Positions 38,144-47,217 of a stretch of DNA of 49,862 nt are shown in pieces; the first letter of the stretch is position 1; each line of letters opens with the position of its first letter. Source of the stretch: a virus. The stretch covers positions 1-49,862 of IMG/VR virus record IMGVR_UViG_3300037156_000185; one strand, 5' to 3'. The position numbers and the translations under genes were made by a program. A model generated the notes under the pieces. It was not told the origin of the DNA. It saw only the letters and a list, made by a program, of their open reading frames with translations, and searched no databases.

Positions 38144-38334
38144 GCACTATCGACCGCGAAATCGCTACCAAACTCGATGATGTGGTCAAAAAGCTGCTGA
38201 GTGGCGCCGCATCCGACTATGCTGCCTACGCTTCACTTGTGGCGCGCTATCGGGTATTGAAGGAACTTGCCGACTTCCTGGACGAACAACGAGCCACCAA
38301 ACAAGGAGACGATCCACCCGATGCCGAAGACTGA
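38140..38334 (+). CDS. Hypothetical helical protein
   Basis: Sixty-four residues from ATG 38140 (ATGA overlap). Two helices: 'EIATKLDDVVKKLLSGA' and 'ARYRVLKELADFLDEQRA', then an acidic tail. No family is recognised. Its end overlaps the GroES-like start. Confidence 0.65.
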   Translation: MSTIDREIATKLDDVVKKLLSGAASDYAAYASLVARYRVLKELADFLDEQRATKQGDDPPDAED

Positions 38335-38791
38335 CGCTGCACTGAGCCTCAAGGACAAGTTCCCAAAGCTCAATCTCTCGCCCGCACCAGCGACGGGCCC
38401 CCAGAAAGCGCCATCCGATCTCGATTCGTCCACCGAGATGATCATCCTGCCCGATCCGGTTGGCTATAATATGCTCATCGCCTTGCCGACGATGGCCGAG
38501 CAAACTAGGGGCGGAATTATTCTCCTGACAGCTACCAATGAGCGCGAACGCGCGGCGGCGGTCATCGGCACGGTGCTGGCGCTGGGTCCTCTCTGCTACA
38601 AGGACCTGAAACGCTTCCCCGATGGTAAGCCCTGGTGCCAGGTCGGCACCACGGTCATGTTCTCGCGTTACTCCGGCATGCGTTTCAAGTCCAAGGATAC
38701 CGAGACTGGTGAGATGGTCGAGTATCGCATGCTCAGCGACGACCAGATCGTCGGCACGGTGCCCGAGGGCGCTGAAGTTGGAGGGCTCTGA
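38321..38791 (+). CDS. GroES-like co-chaperonin
   Basis: A 156-residue protein from ATG 38321 with AAGGAG upstream. Residues about 40-150 match the Cpn10 fold: 'ILPDPVGYNMLIALPTMAEQ', 'TRGGIILLTATNERERAAAV', 'IGTVLALGP', 'VGTTVMFSRYSGMRFKSKD', 'YRMLSDDQIVGTVPE'. The mobile-loop region is 'AEQTRGGIILL'. Like T4 gp31, it may adapt host GroEL for folding of the capsid protein; it lies between portal and capsid genes. Confidence 0.82.
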   Translation: MPKTDAALSLKDKFPKLNLSPAPATGPQKAPSDLDSSTEMIILPDPVGYNMLIALPTMAEQTRGGIILLTATNERERAAAVIGTVLALGPLCYKDLKRFPDGKPWCQVGTTVMFSRYSGMRFKSKDTETGEMVEYRMLSDDQIVGTVPEGAEVGGL

Positions 38792-38793
38792 AC

Positions 38794-39006
38794 ATGACCG
38801 ACACAGTAGAAACGCACGCTGAAATGGAAGAGGCTATCTACGCCTTTATCGAAGCCAAAATAGCTGAAAAGTATCCGCCAGCTGAGTATGACGTTTCCTA
38901 TGTTTTTGACAGCGCGAAGGGTTTCTCCATTTCAGCCGCGATGAACGCTAAGGCTATGGAAAAGCACTACCCGGAACTGGGGAGTTCTGAACATGGCCCG
39001 CGGTAA
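38794..39006 (+). CDS. Hypothetical protein
   Basis: Seventy residues, acidic N-terminal helix 'EMEEAIYAFIEAKIAEKYPP' and 'SYVFDSAKGFSISAAMNAKA'. Overlaps the scaffold gene start by 14 bases. No family is recognised. Confidence 0.6.
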   Translation: MTDTVETHAEMEEAIYAFIEAKIAEKYPPAEYDVSYVFDSAKGFSISAAMNAKAMEKHYPELGSSEHGPR

Positions 39007-40000
39007 ATTTCAGCCCCGCACGGCACCTCTCGCCAACACCCACGAGATTCCAGGTGATGATGACGCCGGCAAGGTGCGTATTGATCTCGACGCCGCCGAC
39101 CCCGACGCGTTCGAGGTGGTCGAAGTCGATGACACGCCCGAGGCCGACAAAGGAAAAGATAGCGACTGGCATGGACCGTCACTAGCGGATCAGGAAGTCG
39201 ACCTACGTAATCTATCGGCCAAAAAGACCGTCCAGCGTATTGAACGACTACGCGCTGAAACGCACACCGAACGGCGCGGTCGAGAAATCGCTGAACGCGA
39301 GCGCGATGCAGCAGTACAGCGTATCCAGGCGCAGGAATCCGAGATCCAGCGCCTGCGCCTTGTCACCGAGTCAGGCAACAACGCACTGGTCGGCAGCATG
39401 CGCGCCGAACGGGAATCACGTATCGCCGATGCCTCTCGCCGGCTCGAGCAGGCGCATGCCGAAGGCAATAGCGCTGCCATCGCCAAAGCTACCGCCGACA
39501 TGGGCATGGCCCAAGCCGAACTGGTCGCCATCAATACCCGGGCCCCGACACCTGCAGCACCAGCCGCGCCAATTCAACAGCAGCCAGTTCAGCAACAGGC
39601 GCCGCGCATCGCGCCACGCGCTCTTGACTGGGTGCGACGTAATAGTTGGTTCGATGCCAATGGCGCCGATGAAAAAAGCCGTGAGGCTCTGCACATCAAT
39701 GAGACCTTGAGCCGCCAAGGTGTTGACCCCAATAGCGAAGCCTATACACGAGAATTGGACAAGCGCTTGAAAGCGGTATATCCAGATCATGAACCTTTCG
39801 ACGAGGCACGCTCCACTCCCCGCCGAACGAACACGGTAGCCGATGGCGGACGCCCCAATGGTAGTCCAGTCGGCGGCGCACCGCGCACAGTGGAGTTGAC
39901 TTCGTCTCAGGTCGCTCTCGCCAAGCGACTGAATGTTCCGCTGAAAGAGTACGCAAAATCCTTGCAGCAATACGAAGCAAAACTGAGAGGCGCACAATGA
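38993..40000 (+). CDS. Capsid scaffolding protein
   Basis: A 335-residue protein in the scaffold position before the capsid gene. Acidic N-terminus, long coiled coil (about 75-190, 'VQRIERLRAETHTERRGREI' onward), a Pro/Gln-rich linker ('PAAPAAPIQQQPVQQQAPRI') and a C-terminal segment with 'LAKRLNVPLKEYAKSLQQYE', typical of scaffold proteins that bind coat subunits with their C-terminal helices. It would guide prohead assembly and leave before packaging. Confidence 0.75.
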   Translation: MARGKFQPRTAPLANTHEIPGDDDAGKVRIDLDAADPDAFEVVEVDDTPEADKGKDSDWHGPSLADQEVDLRNLSAKKTVQRIERLRAETHTERRGREIAERERDAAVQRIQAQESEIQRLRLVTESGNNALVGSMRAERESRIADASRRLEQAHAEGNSAAIAKATADMGMAQAELVAINTRAPTPAAPAAPIQQQPVQQQAPRIAPRALDWVRRNSWFDANGADEKSREALHINETLSRQGVDPNSEAYTRELDKRLKAVYPDHEPFDEARSTPRRTNTVADGGRPNGSPVGGAPRTVELTSSQVALAKRLNVPLKEYAKSLQQYEAKLRGAQ

Positions 40001-40488
40001 GCGACATGGCCAACGATCCCTGGGACTTCGATGCTCCCACAACTCGCGCGCCGCGCCAGCTCGAAACGCGTCAGCGTTCGGAACGCGCTCGTGAATGGCA
40101 ACCGTCGACGATCCTGCCCGACCCTATCCCGCAAGATGGGTATACTTTCCGGTGGTGCAGGGCCGAGTCACGGAACCAGTCCGACCATCGAACCTATCAG
40201 AAGCGTCTACGTGAAGGGTGGGAGCCGGTTCGCGCCGAGGATCACCAGGAACTGATGACGGATATAGGTCTCGGGGCTACGCAGAAGACCGGAATCGTCG
40301 AAGTCGGCGGTCTGATCCTCTGCAAGATGCCTGATGAGATGGTTGAACAACGGCGCCGGTATTACGCTAAGCTGTCCCGCGGCCAGGTTGAGGCCGCCGA
40401 AGACAACTATATGCGTGATCCGCACGAAGTGGCCGAGCGGCTGTTCAAGAAACGGCGTGAAAACGTCTTTGGACAAAACCCGCGCTGA
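39997..40488 (+). CDS. Capsid-region protein, paralogue of the gene at 32781
   Basis: A 163-residue protein overlapping the scaffold stop by four bases. 'YTFRWCRAESRNQSDHRTYQ', 'REGWEPVRAEDHQE', 'IVEVGGLILCKMPDEMVEQR' is a conserved phage pattern usually found between scaffold and capsid genes. Function unknown, likely a head-associated factor. Confidence 0.7.
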   Translation: MSDMANDPWDFDAPTTRAPRQLETRQRSERAREWQPSTILPDPIPQDGYTFRWCRAESRNQSDHRTYQKRLREGWEPVRAEDHQELMTDIGLGATQKTGIVEVGGLILCKMPDEMVEQRRRYYAKLSRGQVEAAEDNYMRDPHEVAERLFKKRRENVFGQNPR

Positions 40489-40518
40489 ACAAGCGCGACA
40501 GCTCTCAGGAGGACTTAA

Positions 40519-41100
40519 ATGTCCGCTTCCGCATATCCCTATGGGATGGTGCCGGTAACCAACTATGGTTCCGGCTACAACACCCAGGGCTTCGACACCT
40601 ATACCGTCCTCGATGGTTACGCGACTTCGATCTTCTACGGCGACGTGGTCAAGATCGCCGCCGACGGCACTATCCAGAAGGACACCGGCACCTCGACCCT
40701 GACGCCGCTCGGTGTCTTCCTCGGTTGCCGCTACGTCAGCCCTTCGCTTGGCTATGTCTATGATGCGCAGTGCTGGCCGGCTTCGACCACCACAGGCTAC
40801 ACCGTCTATGCCAAGGTGCAGACCTTCACCTGGAGCGTTTACGCTATCCAGGCCGACGGCTCCGTCGCCTTGACGGCGGTCGGCGACAACGCCGCGATCG
40901 TGCAGACCGCCGGCAATACGACCTTCCCGCAGAAGAGCAAGAACGCGCTCAGCGCTAGTTCGGTCAACACCACCTCGACGCTGCCGTTGCGCATCGTTGG
41001 GCTGGTCGAATCGCCCGACAATGCGTGGGGCGATGCCTTCACTGAGGTTCTCGTGGTCTTCAACAACACCCAGCAGCTCCTCGTAGCTACTGGCGTTTAA
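40519..41100 (+). CDS. Virion structural protein, probable decoration protein
   Basis: A 193-residue beta-rich, Thr/Ser-rich protein with AGGAGG upstream. It begins 'MSASAYPYGMVPVTNYGSGYN' and has few charged residues. Position directly before the capsid gene suggests a decoration or minor head protein. Assignment is from context and composition. Confidence 0.65.
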   Translation: MSASAYPYGMVPVTNYGSGYNTQGFDTYTVLDGYATSIFYGDVVKIAADGTIQKDTGTSTLTPLGVFLGCRYVSPSLGYVYDAQCWPASTTTGYTVYAKVQTFTWSVYAIQADGSVALTAVGDNAAIVQTAGNTTFPQKSKNALSASSVNTTSTLPLRIVGLVESPDNAWGDAFTEVLVVFNNTQQLLVATGV

Positions 41101-41116
41101 GAAAGGAGTCTGACAA

Positions 41117-42040
41117 ATGGCTGCAATTTCCAGAGCTCAGCTCCTTCACGAGCTGCTTCCCGGTCTCAACGCCCTGTTCGGCATGGAATACGCGCGCTAC
41201 GAAATGGAGCACGCGGAAGTCTACACCGAACACTCGTCCGAGCGTTCGTTCGAACAGGACCAGAAGGTCACCGGTTTCCGCACAGCGCCGCAGAAGCAGG
41301 AAGGTTCCGCTACCTTCTTCGATACGGCCCAGGAAGGCTACACCACCCGCTACACGATGCTCACCTACTCGATGGGCTTTGCGCTGACGCAGGAAGCCTT
41401 CGAAGACAATCTGTATGACTCGCTCTCGGCTCGCTACACTCGCGAGCTGGCGCGCGCCATGGCCAACACCATGCAGATCAACGCGATGGTGCCGTTCAAT
41501 ACTGGCTTCACGGCTCTCGCGAGCGGTGGCTATGGTGTCGGCGACAGCGTCCCGCTGTTCTCTACCGCCCACCCGCAGGTTGCGGGCCCCACCATCTCGA
41601 ACACGCCGACCGTCGCGGTCGACCTGAACGAGACCAGCCTCGAGGCGGCCACCATCCAGATCGCCAAGTGGACGGATGACCGCGGCAAGCTCATCAACGC
41701 ACGCGTGCGTAAGATGATCGTGCCGGTCGACGAGCAGTACACCGCCATCCGGACGCTGGAAACCCAGCTGCAGCCCGGTACGGCGAACAATGACGTCAAC
41801 GCCATCCGGACGTCGGCGGCGGTGCCGGAAGGGTTCGCGGTGAATCACTTTTTAACTGATCCGAACGCATTCTTCCTGCTGACGGACGTGCCCGAGGGGG
41901 CCAAGTATTTTAACCGTGTGCCTATCTCTGAAGACAATGACGGAGATTTTGATACGGGCAACCTTCGTTATCGGATTCGCCAAAGGTACGCCTTCGGGGT
42001 GTCGGACTTCCTAGCCCTTTGGGCTTCGCCGGGTGCCTGA
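41117..42040 (+). CDS. Major capsid protein (HK97 fold)
   Basis: A 307-residue protein with GAAAGGAG upstream. 'YTTRYTMLTYSMGFALTQEAFEDNLY' and 'ELARAMANTMQINAMVPFNTGF' are the E-loop/spine-helix region of HK97-type coats, followed by 'PLFSTAHPQVAG' and the C-terminal 'NRVPISEDNDGDFDTGNLRYRIRQRYAFGVSDF'-type strand, a frequent ending of this group. It follows scaffold genes and precedes a strong terminator. The last ~200 bases are AT-richer than the rest, next to a homing endonuclease gene. Confidence 0.88.
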   Translation: MAAISRAQLLHELLPGLNALFGMEYARYEMEHAEVYTEHSSERSFEQDQKVTGFRTAPQKQEGSATFFDTAQEGYTTRYTMLTYSMGFALTQEAFEDNLYDSLSARYTRELARAMANTMQINAMVPFNTGFTALASGGYGVGDSVPLFSTAHPQVAGPTISNTPTVAVDLNETSLEAATIQIAKWTDDRGKLINARVRKMIVPVDEQYTAIRTLETQLQPGTANNDVNAIRTSAAVPEGFAVNHFLTDPNAFFLLTDVPEGAKYFNRVPISEDNDGDFDTGNLRYRIRQRYAFGVSDFLALWASPGA

Positions 42041-42065
42041 TTAAGCTGCTAAATCAGCTACTTAG

Positions 42066-42095
42066 AGGCCCGCCTCGGCGGGCCTTTTTGTTTTT
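42066..42095 (+). terminator. Strong Rho-independent terminator after the capsid gene
   Basis: AGGCCCGCC/GGCGGGCCT stem with a two- to four-base loop followed by TTTTTGTTTTT. Confidence 0.92.
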
Positions 42096-42113
42096 AGAAA
42101 TTTATGAACTTGG

Positions 42114-42142
42114 TTGCAACTTCCGCATAAGTGTGTTACATA
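42114..42142 (+). promoter_or_regulatory. Promoter of the endonuclease VII-like gene
   Basis: TTGCAA (42114-42119), 17-base spacer, TACATA (42137-42142), located between the capsid terminator and the start at 42167, whose ribosome-binding site is GGGAG. Confidence 0.5.
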
Positions 42143-42166
42143 CCAGGCATATAAGGGAGCCGAAGT

Positions 42167-42901
42167 ATGAAAACGTGCACAAAATGTGGAGCAACGAAGC
42201 CGCTAGATAACTTTCCGAACGAGGCCAGACGTTCAGATGGTAAGTACCCTTGGTGCCGTCCGTGCCTATCGAAACATCGTAAGGACCGGTATGAAAAGCG
42301 GGACAGAAAGTTCTGGATAACAAATAAAGTATGCCCCAGATGCAAACGGGACCTTCCTAGAGAGCAGTTCCGAAAATTCTACCAAGGAACTTTGCATACC
42401 TGGTGTGTAGAATGCGAAGACGAGGTAACCTTTTTTGAAGCTAACGGTTTCTACCAATGCGGGTCATGCATGGAGTGGAAGTCTACCACTGAATTTTACC
42501 CGTCTAAACGGCACAAGCATAGATCGCAGTGCATAGCGTGTGGAAAGAGTTACCACGTAGACAATAAGGACGCTATTCGCAACCGGTCGCTTCAGAAATA
42601 CTTCGGAATTACGCTTGAGCAATACAAGGAATTGCTGTTTATTCAGAACGGAAAATGCCCGGTGTGCTTAAAAAGGTTCGAAGAAGGGAATTTTTCGTAC
42701 CCTGTAGACCACGCCCATACCGGGCCGCATCGAGGCCGTATTCGCGCTATCGTACACGATGAGTGCAATCGGTTTGTTCTCTGGTTGCATGAAGATGGGG
42801 CGCAGTTAAGAGCCGCAGCGCGCCTAATTGAAAATCCGTTAACCGAGTGGGTGGTCCCTGAACCGTGGATTAACGCGGACCGCGCGGCTAAAAGACGCTA
42901 A
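42167..42901 (+). CDS. Endonuclease VII-like homing endonuclease with zinc fingers
   Basis: A 244-residue protein. Three Cys-rich units in tandem ('CTKCGATKPLDNFPNEARRS' with 'WCRPC'; 'VCPRCKRDLPREQFRKFY' with 'WCVEC'; 'QCGSCMEWKSTTEFYPSK' with 'QCIACG'), then the recombination endonuclease VII domain: 'KYFGITLEQYKELLFIQNGK', 'CPVC', catalytic 'PVDHAHTGPHRGRIRAIVHD', 'ECNRF'. Free-standing genes of this type are mobile in phages. It has its own promoter and is bounded by two terminators. Codon use is AT-richer than the structural genes. Confidence 0.88.
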   Translation: MKTCTKCGATKPLDNFPNEARRSDGKYPWCRPCLSKHRKDRYEKRDRKFWITNKVCPRCKRDLPREQFRKFYQGTLHTWCVECEDEVTFFEANGFYQCGSCMEWKSTTEFYPSKRHKHRSQCIACGKSYHVDNKDAIRNRSLQKYFGITLEQYKELLFIQNGKCPVCLKRFEEGNFSYPVDHAHTGPHRGRIRAIVHDECNRFVLWLHEDGAQLRAAARLIENPLTEWVVPEPWINADRAAKRR

Positions 42902-42997
42902 GCACAAGATCCCAGTATCCTAGCCGACAAACAGCTGCTACCAATCGAGAGCTTGAGCTAGAATCCTTTCTCCGGCTCGAGCACCCTGTACCAACTC

Positions 42998-43035
42998 AAA
43001 GGCCCCATCCAAACGTGGGCCTTTCTTTTTTGCCC
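42998..43035 (+). terminator. Rho-independent terminator after the endonuclease gene
   Basis: AAAGGCCC/GGGCCTTT stem, 11-base loop, followed by CTTTTTT. It isolates the endonuclease gene from the next virion genes. Confidence 0.88.
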
Positions 43036-43147
43036 CCGTTGCTCTAGGGTCGGCGGCACTGGGACCATATAGCCGTTTCTTGCCGGGCCCGGACGGTGCT
43101 GCTGCAACGAGGAAACGGCGAGTTTTGCAGAAACGAAAGGGTCACTC

Positions 43148-44119
43148 ATGACCACCTTTGCAGACGGCATATTCCAGTTTGGCGGCCTGCCCGTCGGTAA
43201 CGGCACCATCCCCACCACCTTTGGCAACGTCTATTTCGTCGACGCGGTGAACGGCGTCAACACCGGTTCCGGCAGTAGCCCCACGGGCGCCTGGAAGACC
43301 GTCGAGTACGCTTATAGCCGGGTGAAGAACAACAACGACGACATCATCGCCATCCGCGGCGGTTCAACCGACAACGTGCTGAGCGCTTCGCTCGCCGTAA
43401 CCAACAGCCGCGTGCACTTCATCGGGCTCGATGGTGCCTGGCGCCAGTACGGTCAGGGCGCCAAGCTCTCGATCACGGCGAGCAGCGGCGCGACCAACAT
43501 CGCCGCCATCATCAACACCGGTACGCGCAACACCTTTTCCAACCTCAAGGTCATCAGCAATTCGGTCGTGGCGCAGGGCCTCTACGCTTTGGCCGAGGGC
43601 GGTGAGTACGCACAGTATAGCAATTGCGAATTCTACCTGTCCTCGCATCTCGACCTGACCACCGCCGCGCACGCCGTGGTCAACGGCGACAGCGCGCAGT
43701 TTGCCAACTGCACCTTCGGATCGCTGGCGGACGCCATCACGGCGACCTCGCTGCATCCGGCGCTGCTGTTGACCAAGAACATCGTTACGGCGAGCTCGGT
43801 CAGCCGCGACGTGAAGTTTTCGGACTGCCTGTTCTGGACCCAGGCGGTCAACACCGCCAACAGCCTGGTTTATTCGGGCGGCGCCGCCGACGTCGAGCGC
43901 ATGATGCTGTTTAAGCGTTGCGGCTTCATCAACAACAAGATCGCCGGAGCGGTCCCTGCGCAGGCGATCGCGTGCGCATCCTCGCTGACCGTCGGCCAGA
44001 TCATCCTCGATCCGGAATGCTTCGGGGCGAACGTGACCAAGTTGTCGACGAGCACGGGCGTCATCGTTACCGGCGCGGCACCAAGCAGCGGTACTGGTAT
44101 CGGTGTCAACGCGGCGTAA
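43148..44119 (+). CDS. Virion protein with predicted right-handed beta-helix
   Basis: A 323-residue protein with GAAAGGG upstream. 'FGNVYFVDAVNGVNTGSGSSPTGAWKTVEYA' is the usual opening of phage pectate-lyase-like beta-helix domains, followed by rungs of N/G/T-rich strands ('NTFSNLKVISNSVVAQGLY', 'YSNCEFYLSS', 'FANCTFGSL'). Could be a head or tail decoration or short spike. No catalytic residues are obvious. Confidence 0.72.
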   Translation: MTTFADGIFQFGGLPVGNGTIPTTFGNVYFVDAVNGVNTGSGSSPTGAWKTVEYAYSRVKNNNDDIIAIRGGSTDNVLSASLAVTNSRVHFIGLDGAWRQYGQGAKLSITASSGATNIAAIINTGTRNTFSNLKVISNSVVAQGLYALAEGGEYAQYSNCEFYLSSHLDLTTAAHAVVNGDSAQFANCTFGSLADAITATSLHPALLLTKNIVTASSVSRDVKFSDCLFWTQAVNTANSLVYSGGAADVERMMLFKRCGFINNKIAGAVPAQAIACASSLTVGQIILDPECFGANVTKLSTSTGVIVTGAAPSSGTGIGVNAA

Positions 44120-44131
44120 GGAGATCAGATC

Positions 44132-44278
44132 ATGGCTAAGATGACGATGAAGAACTTCGAGAAGTCTGCCGCCGATACCAAAGGTGGCAAGGAAGGCAAA
44201 GAGGGCTCACCCAAGGAATTGGCAGCCGACAAGAAGGGCCTCGCGGCCATGAACGCCAAACGCAAGGGAAAGAAGTAA
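44132..44278 (+). CDS. Small Lys-rich virion-region protein
   Basis: Forty-eight residues with AAGGAGA upstream. 'NFEKSAADTKGGKEGKEGSP', then 'KELAADKKGLAAMNAKRKGKK', a pattern of small basic proteins common between phage structural genes. Too short for the usual ORF cut-off, but well supported by its ribosome-binding site and tight spacing. Confidence 0.75.
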   Translation: MAKMTMKNFEKSAADTKGGKEGKEGSPKELAADKKGLAAMNAKRKGKK

Positions 44279-44806
44279 ATGGCCCTCTCATACGCTGATA
44301 TCATCGCCGGCAACGTCTTCATCGGCTCGACGGCTGCCGCTGGTGTTGCCCTACCGATCTCCACCGGCACCGCCGTCACCTGTGCGCTGTGGAACACCTC
44401 GACGACGCGCAACGCCATGCTGCTCGGTGTCGCCATCGGCTACACCTCGGGCACCATCGCCCTTGGCGAGTTCGGTATCGCCAACCAGGCGGCCGGCAAC
44501 CAGGTCACCGCCGGCGCGGCGATCACCGCGGCAACGGCGGGCACCCCCAAGAACGCCTATCTCGGCGCCGGTACGAGCTCGGCGATGACCTTTATCCCGG
44601 CGACAGCGACACTCGCCGGTGGCGGTACCGCCGTGATGTGGCTCGGCTCTTCAAGCGAGTCGGCTACCCCCGGACTCGGCATGTTCAACAGTTATCGTTG
44701 GCTCGATGCGCCGCTAGTGCTGCCGCCTGGGCAGATCGCCTTCCTCTGCGCGTCTGTAGCGCAGACGGCACTGGTCACCTGCTCGATGATCTGGCAGGAA
44801 ATCTGA
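44279..44806 (+). CDS. Virion structural protein
   Basis: A 175-residue Ala/Gly/Thr-rich, beta-type protein with few charges ('YADIIAGNVFIGSTAAAGVA', 'LVLPPGQIAFLCASVAQTAL'). Directly follows the Lys-rich gene. Resembles phage surface or fibre-like small proteins by composition; no family named. Confidence 0.65.
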   Translation: MALSYADIIAGNVFIGSTAAAGVALPISTGTAVTCALWNTSTTRNAMLLGVAIGYTSGTIALGEFGIANQAAGNQVTAGAAITAATAGTPKNAYLGAGTSSAMTFIPATATLAGGGTAVMWLGSSSESATPGLGMFNSYRWLDAPLVLPPGQIAFLCASVAQTALVTCSMIWQEI

Positions 44807-44833
44807 CGCCAGTTCGGCGCGTAGGAGAACGAC

Positions 44834-45529
44834 ATGGCGGTTTCCAAGTTCCGACTGCAGGACTGGCGCCTCGGCTGGCTGGTTAAACAGGGCAACGGGG
44901 TCGTAGCGATTCCGGCGGTGACGTTGGTCGATAGCACCGGCGCAGTGCTCGGTACCAGCGGCGCACCGCTACCGGTAACAGTTATCACTGAAGCGTCCGG
45001 TGCGCTTACCAAGGTCGAAGGTGTCGATGGCGCAACGATCGCTACGGCCACCAACCCCTTCCCGATCGAAATCACTGACGGCACGAACGGTATCGCGGCG
45101 GTCAAGGCGGCATCGACTGCCCCAGTAGCGGTTGACAAGGCAGTCGTCGTCGCCATCAGTCCAAATGGACAGCTGTCTGCGGGCCAGGCTCTTATGGCGG
45201 CTAGCGTACCTACCGTGCCCGCCAGCGATTACTATCCGACCGCTGCGACGTATAAAAACATTGCAGCAGGTCAGGCCACAACGGTTGTCAAGGCGAGCGC
45301 AGGCGTCCTCTATTCGATCACCTTCAATGGCCCAGCGACTGCAACCAACACGACTACGGTCTATGACAACGCCAGTACCTCCGGGACCGTGATTGCGATC
45401 CCGCTGGCGACCGCCGTTGTCTCGCCGACGACAATTACCTTCGGGCCGAACGGCGTCGCCTTTGCGCTCGGGTTGACCATCATCACCGCGACGGCTAATG
45501 GCGCCAACATGACCGTGGCGTACCGCTAA
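44834..45529 (+). CDS. Virion structural protein
   Basis: A 231-residue Ala/Thr/Val-rich protein with 'VTLVDSTGAVLGTSGAPLPV' near the N-terminus, a motif seen in phage receptor-binding or adaptor proteins, and a jelly-roll-like C-terminus ('GVLYSITFNGPATATNTTTV'). TAGGAGA lies upstream. Role inferred from context. Confidence 0.65.
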   Translation: MAVSKFRLQDWRLGWLVKQGNGVVAIPAVTLVDSTGAVLGTSGAPLPVTVITEASGALTKVEGVDGATIATATNPFPIEITDGTNGIAAVKAASTAPVAVDKAVVVAISPNGQLSAGQALMAASVPTVPASDYYPTAATYKNIAAGQATTVVKASAGVLYSITFNGPATATNTTTVYDNASTSGTVIAIPLATAVVSPTTITFGPNGVAFALGLTIITATANGANMTVAYR

Positions 45530-46756
45530 ATGGCGGGTGAAGCATCATCGGCGCTTCTGCTCTCCCGTATCCAGGGGCCAGGGTTGTTCGGGGCCGGTTC
45601 GCCTGCCGGGCTTTACCTCGGCAATGAACCGTCCGGCCTCGCCATCGACTTCGGCAACAATAGCGCATTGGTGCGCGGCAACCCTGGCCAATACCTTGGC
45701 ACACCTGCCGGGTTACTGACCTGCACGCGGGCATCGTCGGCGACCTATTTCGACGCCAACGGTATCCTGCAAACTGTCGGGAACAATGTCCTGCGGCGGG
45801 ACCATAATATCGTGACACTTGCGGCATTGGGGCTGCGCAGTGAAGGCACGCGCACTAATGCCGTCCTGTGGAACCGCGACCTTACGAACGCGGCGTGGAC
45901 GCCGAGCAATATCACTGCGGCGCTCGACCAGACCGGCATCGACGGGATCGTTAATTCCGCATCGAGCCTCACGGCCACGGCCGGGAACGGCACGATCTTG
46001 CAGGCGATCACGCTGACTAACCACGCAGCCTTCCAGACGGCCTACGTCAAGTGGATAACTGGCTCCGGCGTCGTTAACATGACGATGGATGGCGGCACCA
46101 CGTGGACTGCAGTTACCGTCACGGCGGCCTGGACGCGCGTGTCAATACCGGGTCAGACGCTGGTCAATCCGAATGTTGGTTTCCGTATTGTCACTAGCGG
46201 TGACGCGATTGCCGTGGATTTTGTCCAGAACGAAAATAACGTAGACGCGACATCCCCGATTGCGACGACTACTACTGCGGTGACGAGATCGGGAGATTCG
46301 GTCAAACTGCTCACGACGGCATTTCCGTATAGCGCTCTCGCCTCAACTATCGATGTGCACAGCGCGCAGGCATCGGCCATTTCGGGCAGTAATTTCTTCG
46401 ATTTGCAGACGGCATCTGGCAGCGCTAACGAAATTATAACTCAGCAGGCTAGTGGCTCCGTCATGAACGTCGGCATTGGGGCGGGGGGTGTCGGCCAAAC
46501 CACAACCGGTAACGTCACGTCTCCCGCAAATACGCTGTTTAATCATGCCCTCGCAGTGCAAGCCAACGACTTTGCATTCTCAAGGAATGGCGCCACTTGT
46601 ATCACGGCTGCGACTATCACAATGCCATCGGCGGCTACTCAACTTTCTATTGGCATTAACATCGGCAACGGTATTGCTCTTAACGGCACCATTCTTAAAC
46701 TGAAGTACCTACCCCGCCGGGCGACCAACGCCGAATTGCAGGCATTTTCGACATGA
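45530..46756 (+). CDS. Virion/fibre-like protein with possible carbohydrate-binding fold
   Basis: A 408-residue protein starting right after the previous stop. The central part ('TCTRASSATYFDANGILQTV', 'LRSEGTRTNAVLWNRDLTNA', 'NITAALDQTGIDG') matches a pattern frequent in phage minor structural proteins that carry a concanavalin/CBM-like domain. The rest is Thr/Ala/Asn-rich. A receptor- or glycan-binding role is plausible. Confidence 0.7.
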   Translation: MAGEASSALLLSRIQGPGLFGAGSPAGLYLGNEPSGLAIDFGNNSALVRGNPGQYLGTPAGLLTCTRASSATYFDANGILQTVGNNVLRRDHNIVTLAALGLRSEGTRTNAVLWNRDLTNAAWTPSNITAALDQTGIDGIVNSASSLTATAGNGTILQAITLTNHAAFQTAYVKWITGSGVVNMTMDGGTTWTAVTVTAAWTRVSIPGQTLVNPNVGFRIVTSGDAIAVDFVQNENNVDATSPIATTTTAVTRSGDSVKLLTTAFPYSALASTIDVHSAQASAISGSNFFDLQTASGSANEIITQQASGSVMNVGIGAGGVGQTTTGNVTSPANTLFNHALAVQANDFAFSRNGATCITAATITMPSAATQLSIGINIGNGIALNGTILKLKYLPRRATNAELQAFST

Positions 46757-47190
46757 TTGACCTCATCATCCGCACCAAAACCCAAGCCGTGTGGCAGGCC
46801 ATTGCGCAGGCGAGGCATATTATCTCCGCCGACCCCGATAATCCGGGTCAGTTCATCGTCGCCCCTGACTTCGCGGTCGATGAAATCGGCAATGTCGCGC
46901 TCACCACTGGCGTGATTGATACCTGGTGGACGGTAAACCTACGCATCTTCTCGGATGCTGCGCTGGCCGACCAAGCCCCGCTCGATCTAACGGTCCCCGC
47001 CGATCCGAACGGCACGGTGTACCAGTTTGCCCGGTCGCGTATCGCGGCGGCGCTACGCAATGGAGCGACTGTTGTCACGACGCCGCAGGGCTGGACCGCC
47101 TATCAGAATGCGACCGGGACCGCCCAAGTTGTCGATCCTCGCACCGTCACTACTCCCCCGAGAGTGTGGTACGGGGCGATGAGCTTCTAG
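46753..47190 (+). CDS. Hypothetical structural-region protein
   Basis: A 145-residue protein overlapping the previous stop (ATGA). 'RTKTQAVWQAIAQARHII' and 'TVPADPNGTVYQFARSRIAAAL' are visible but not assignable. Confidence 0.6.
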   Translation: MIDLIIRTKTQAVWQAIAQARHIISADPDNPGQFIVAPDFAVDEIGNVALTTGVIDTWWTVNLRIFSDAALADQAPLDLTVPADPNGTVYQFARSRIAAALRNGATVVTTPQGWTAYQNATGTAQVVDPRTVTTPPRVWYGAMSF

Positions 47191-47217
47191 CCCCACGCCC
47201 ACTCATCAAATGTGCTC

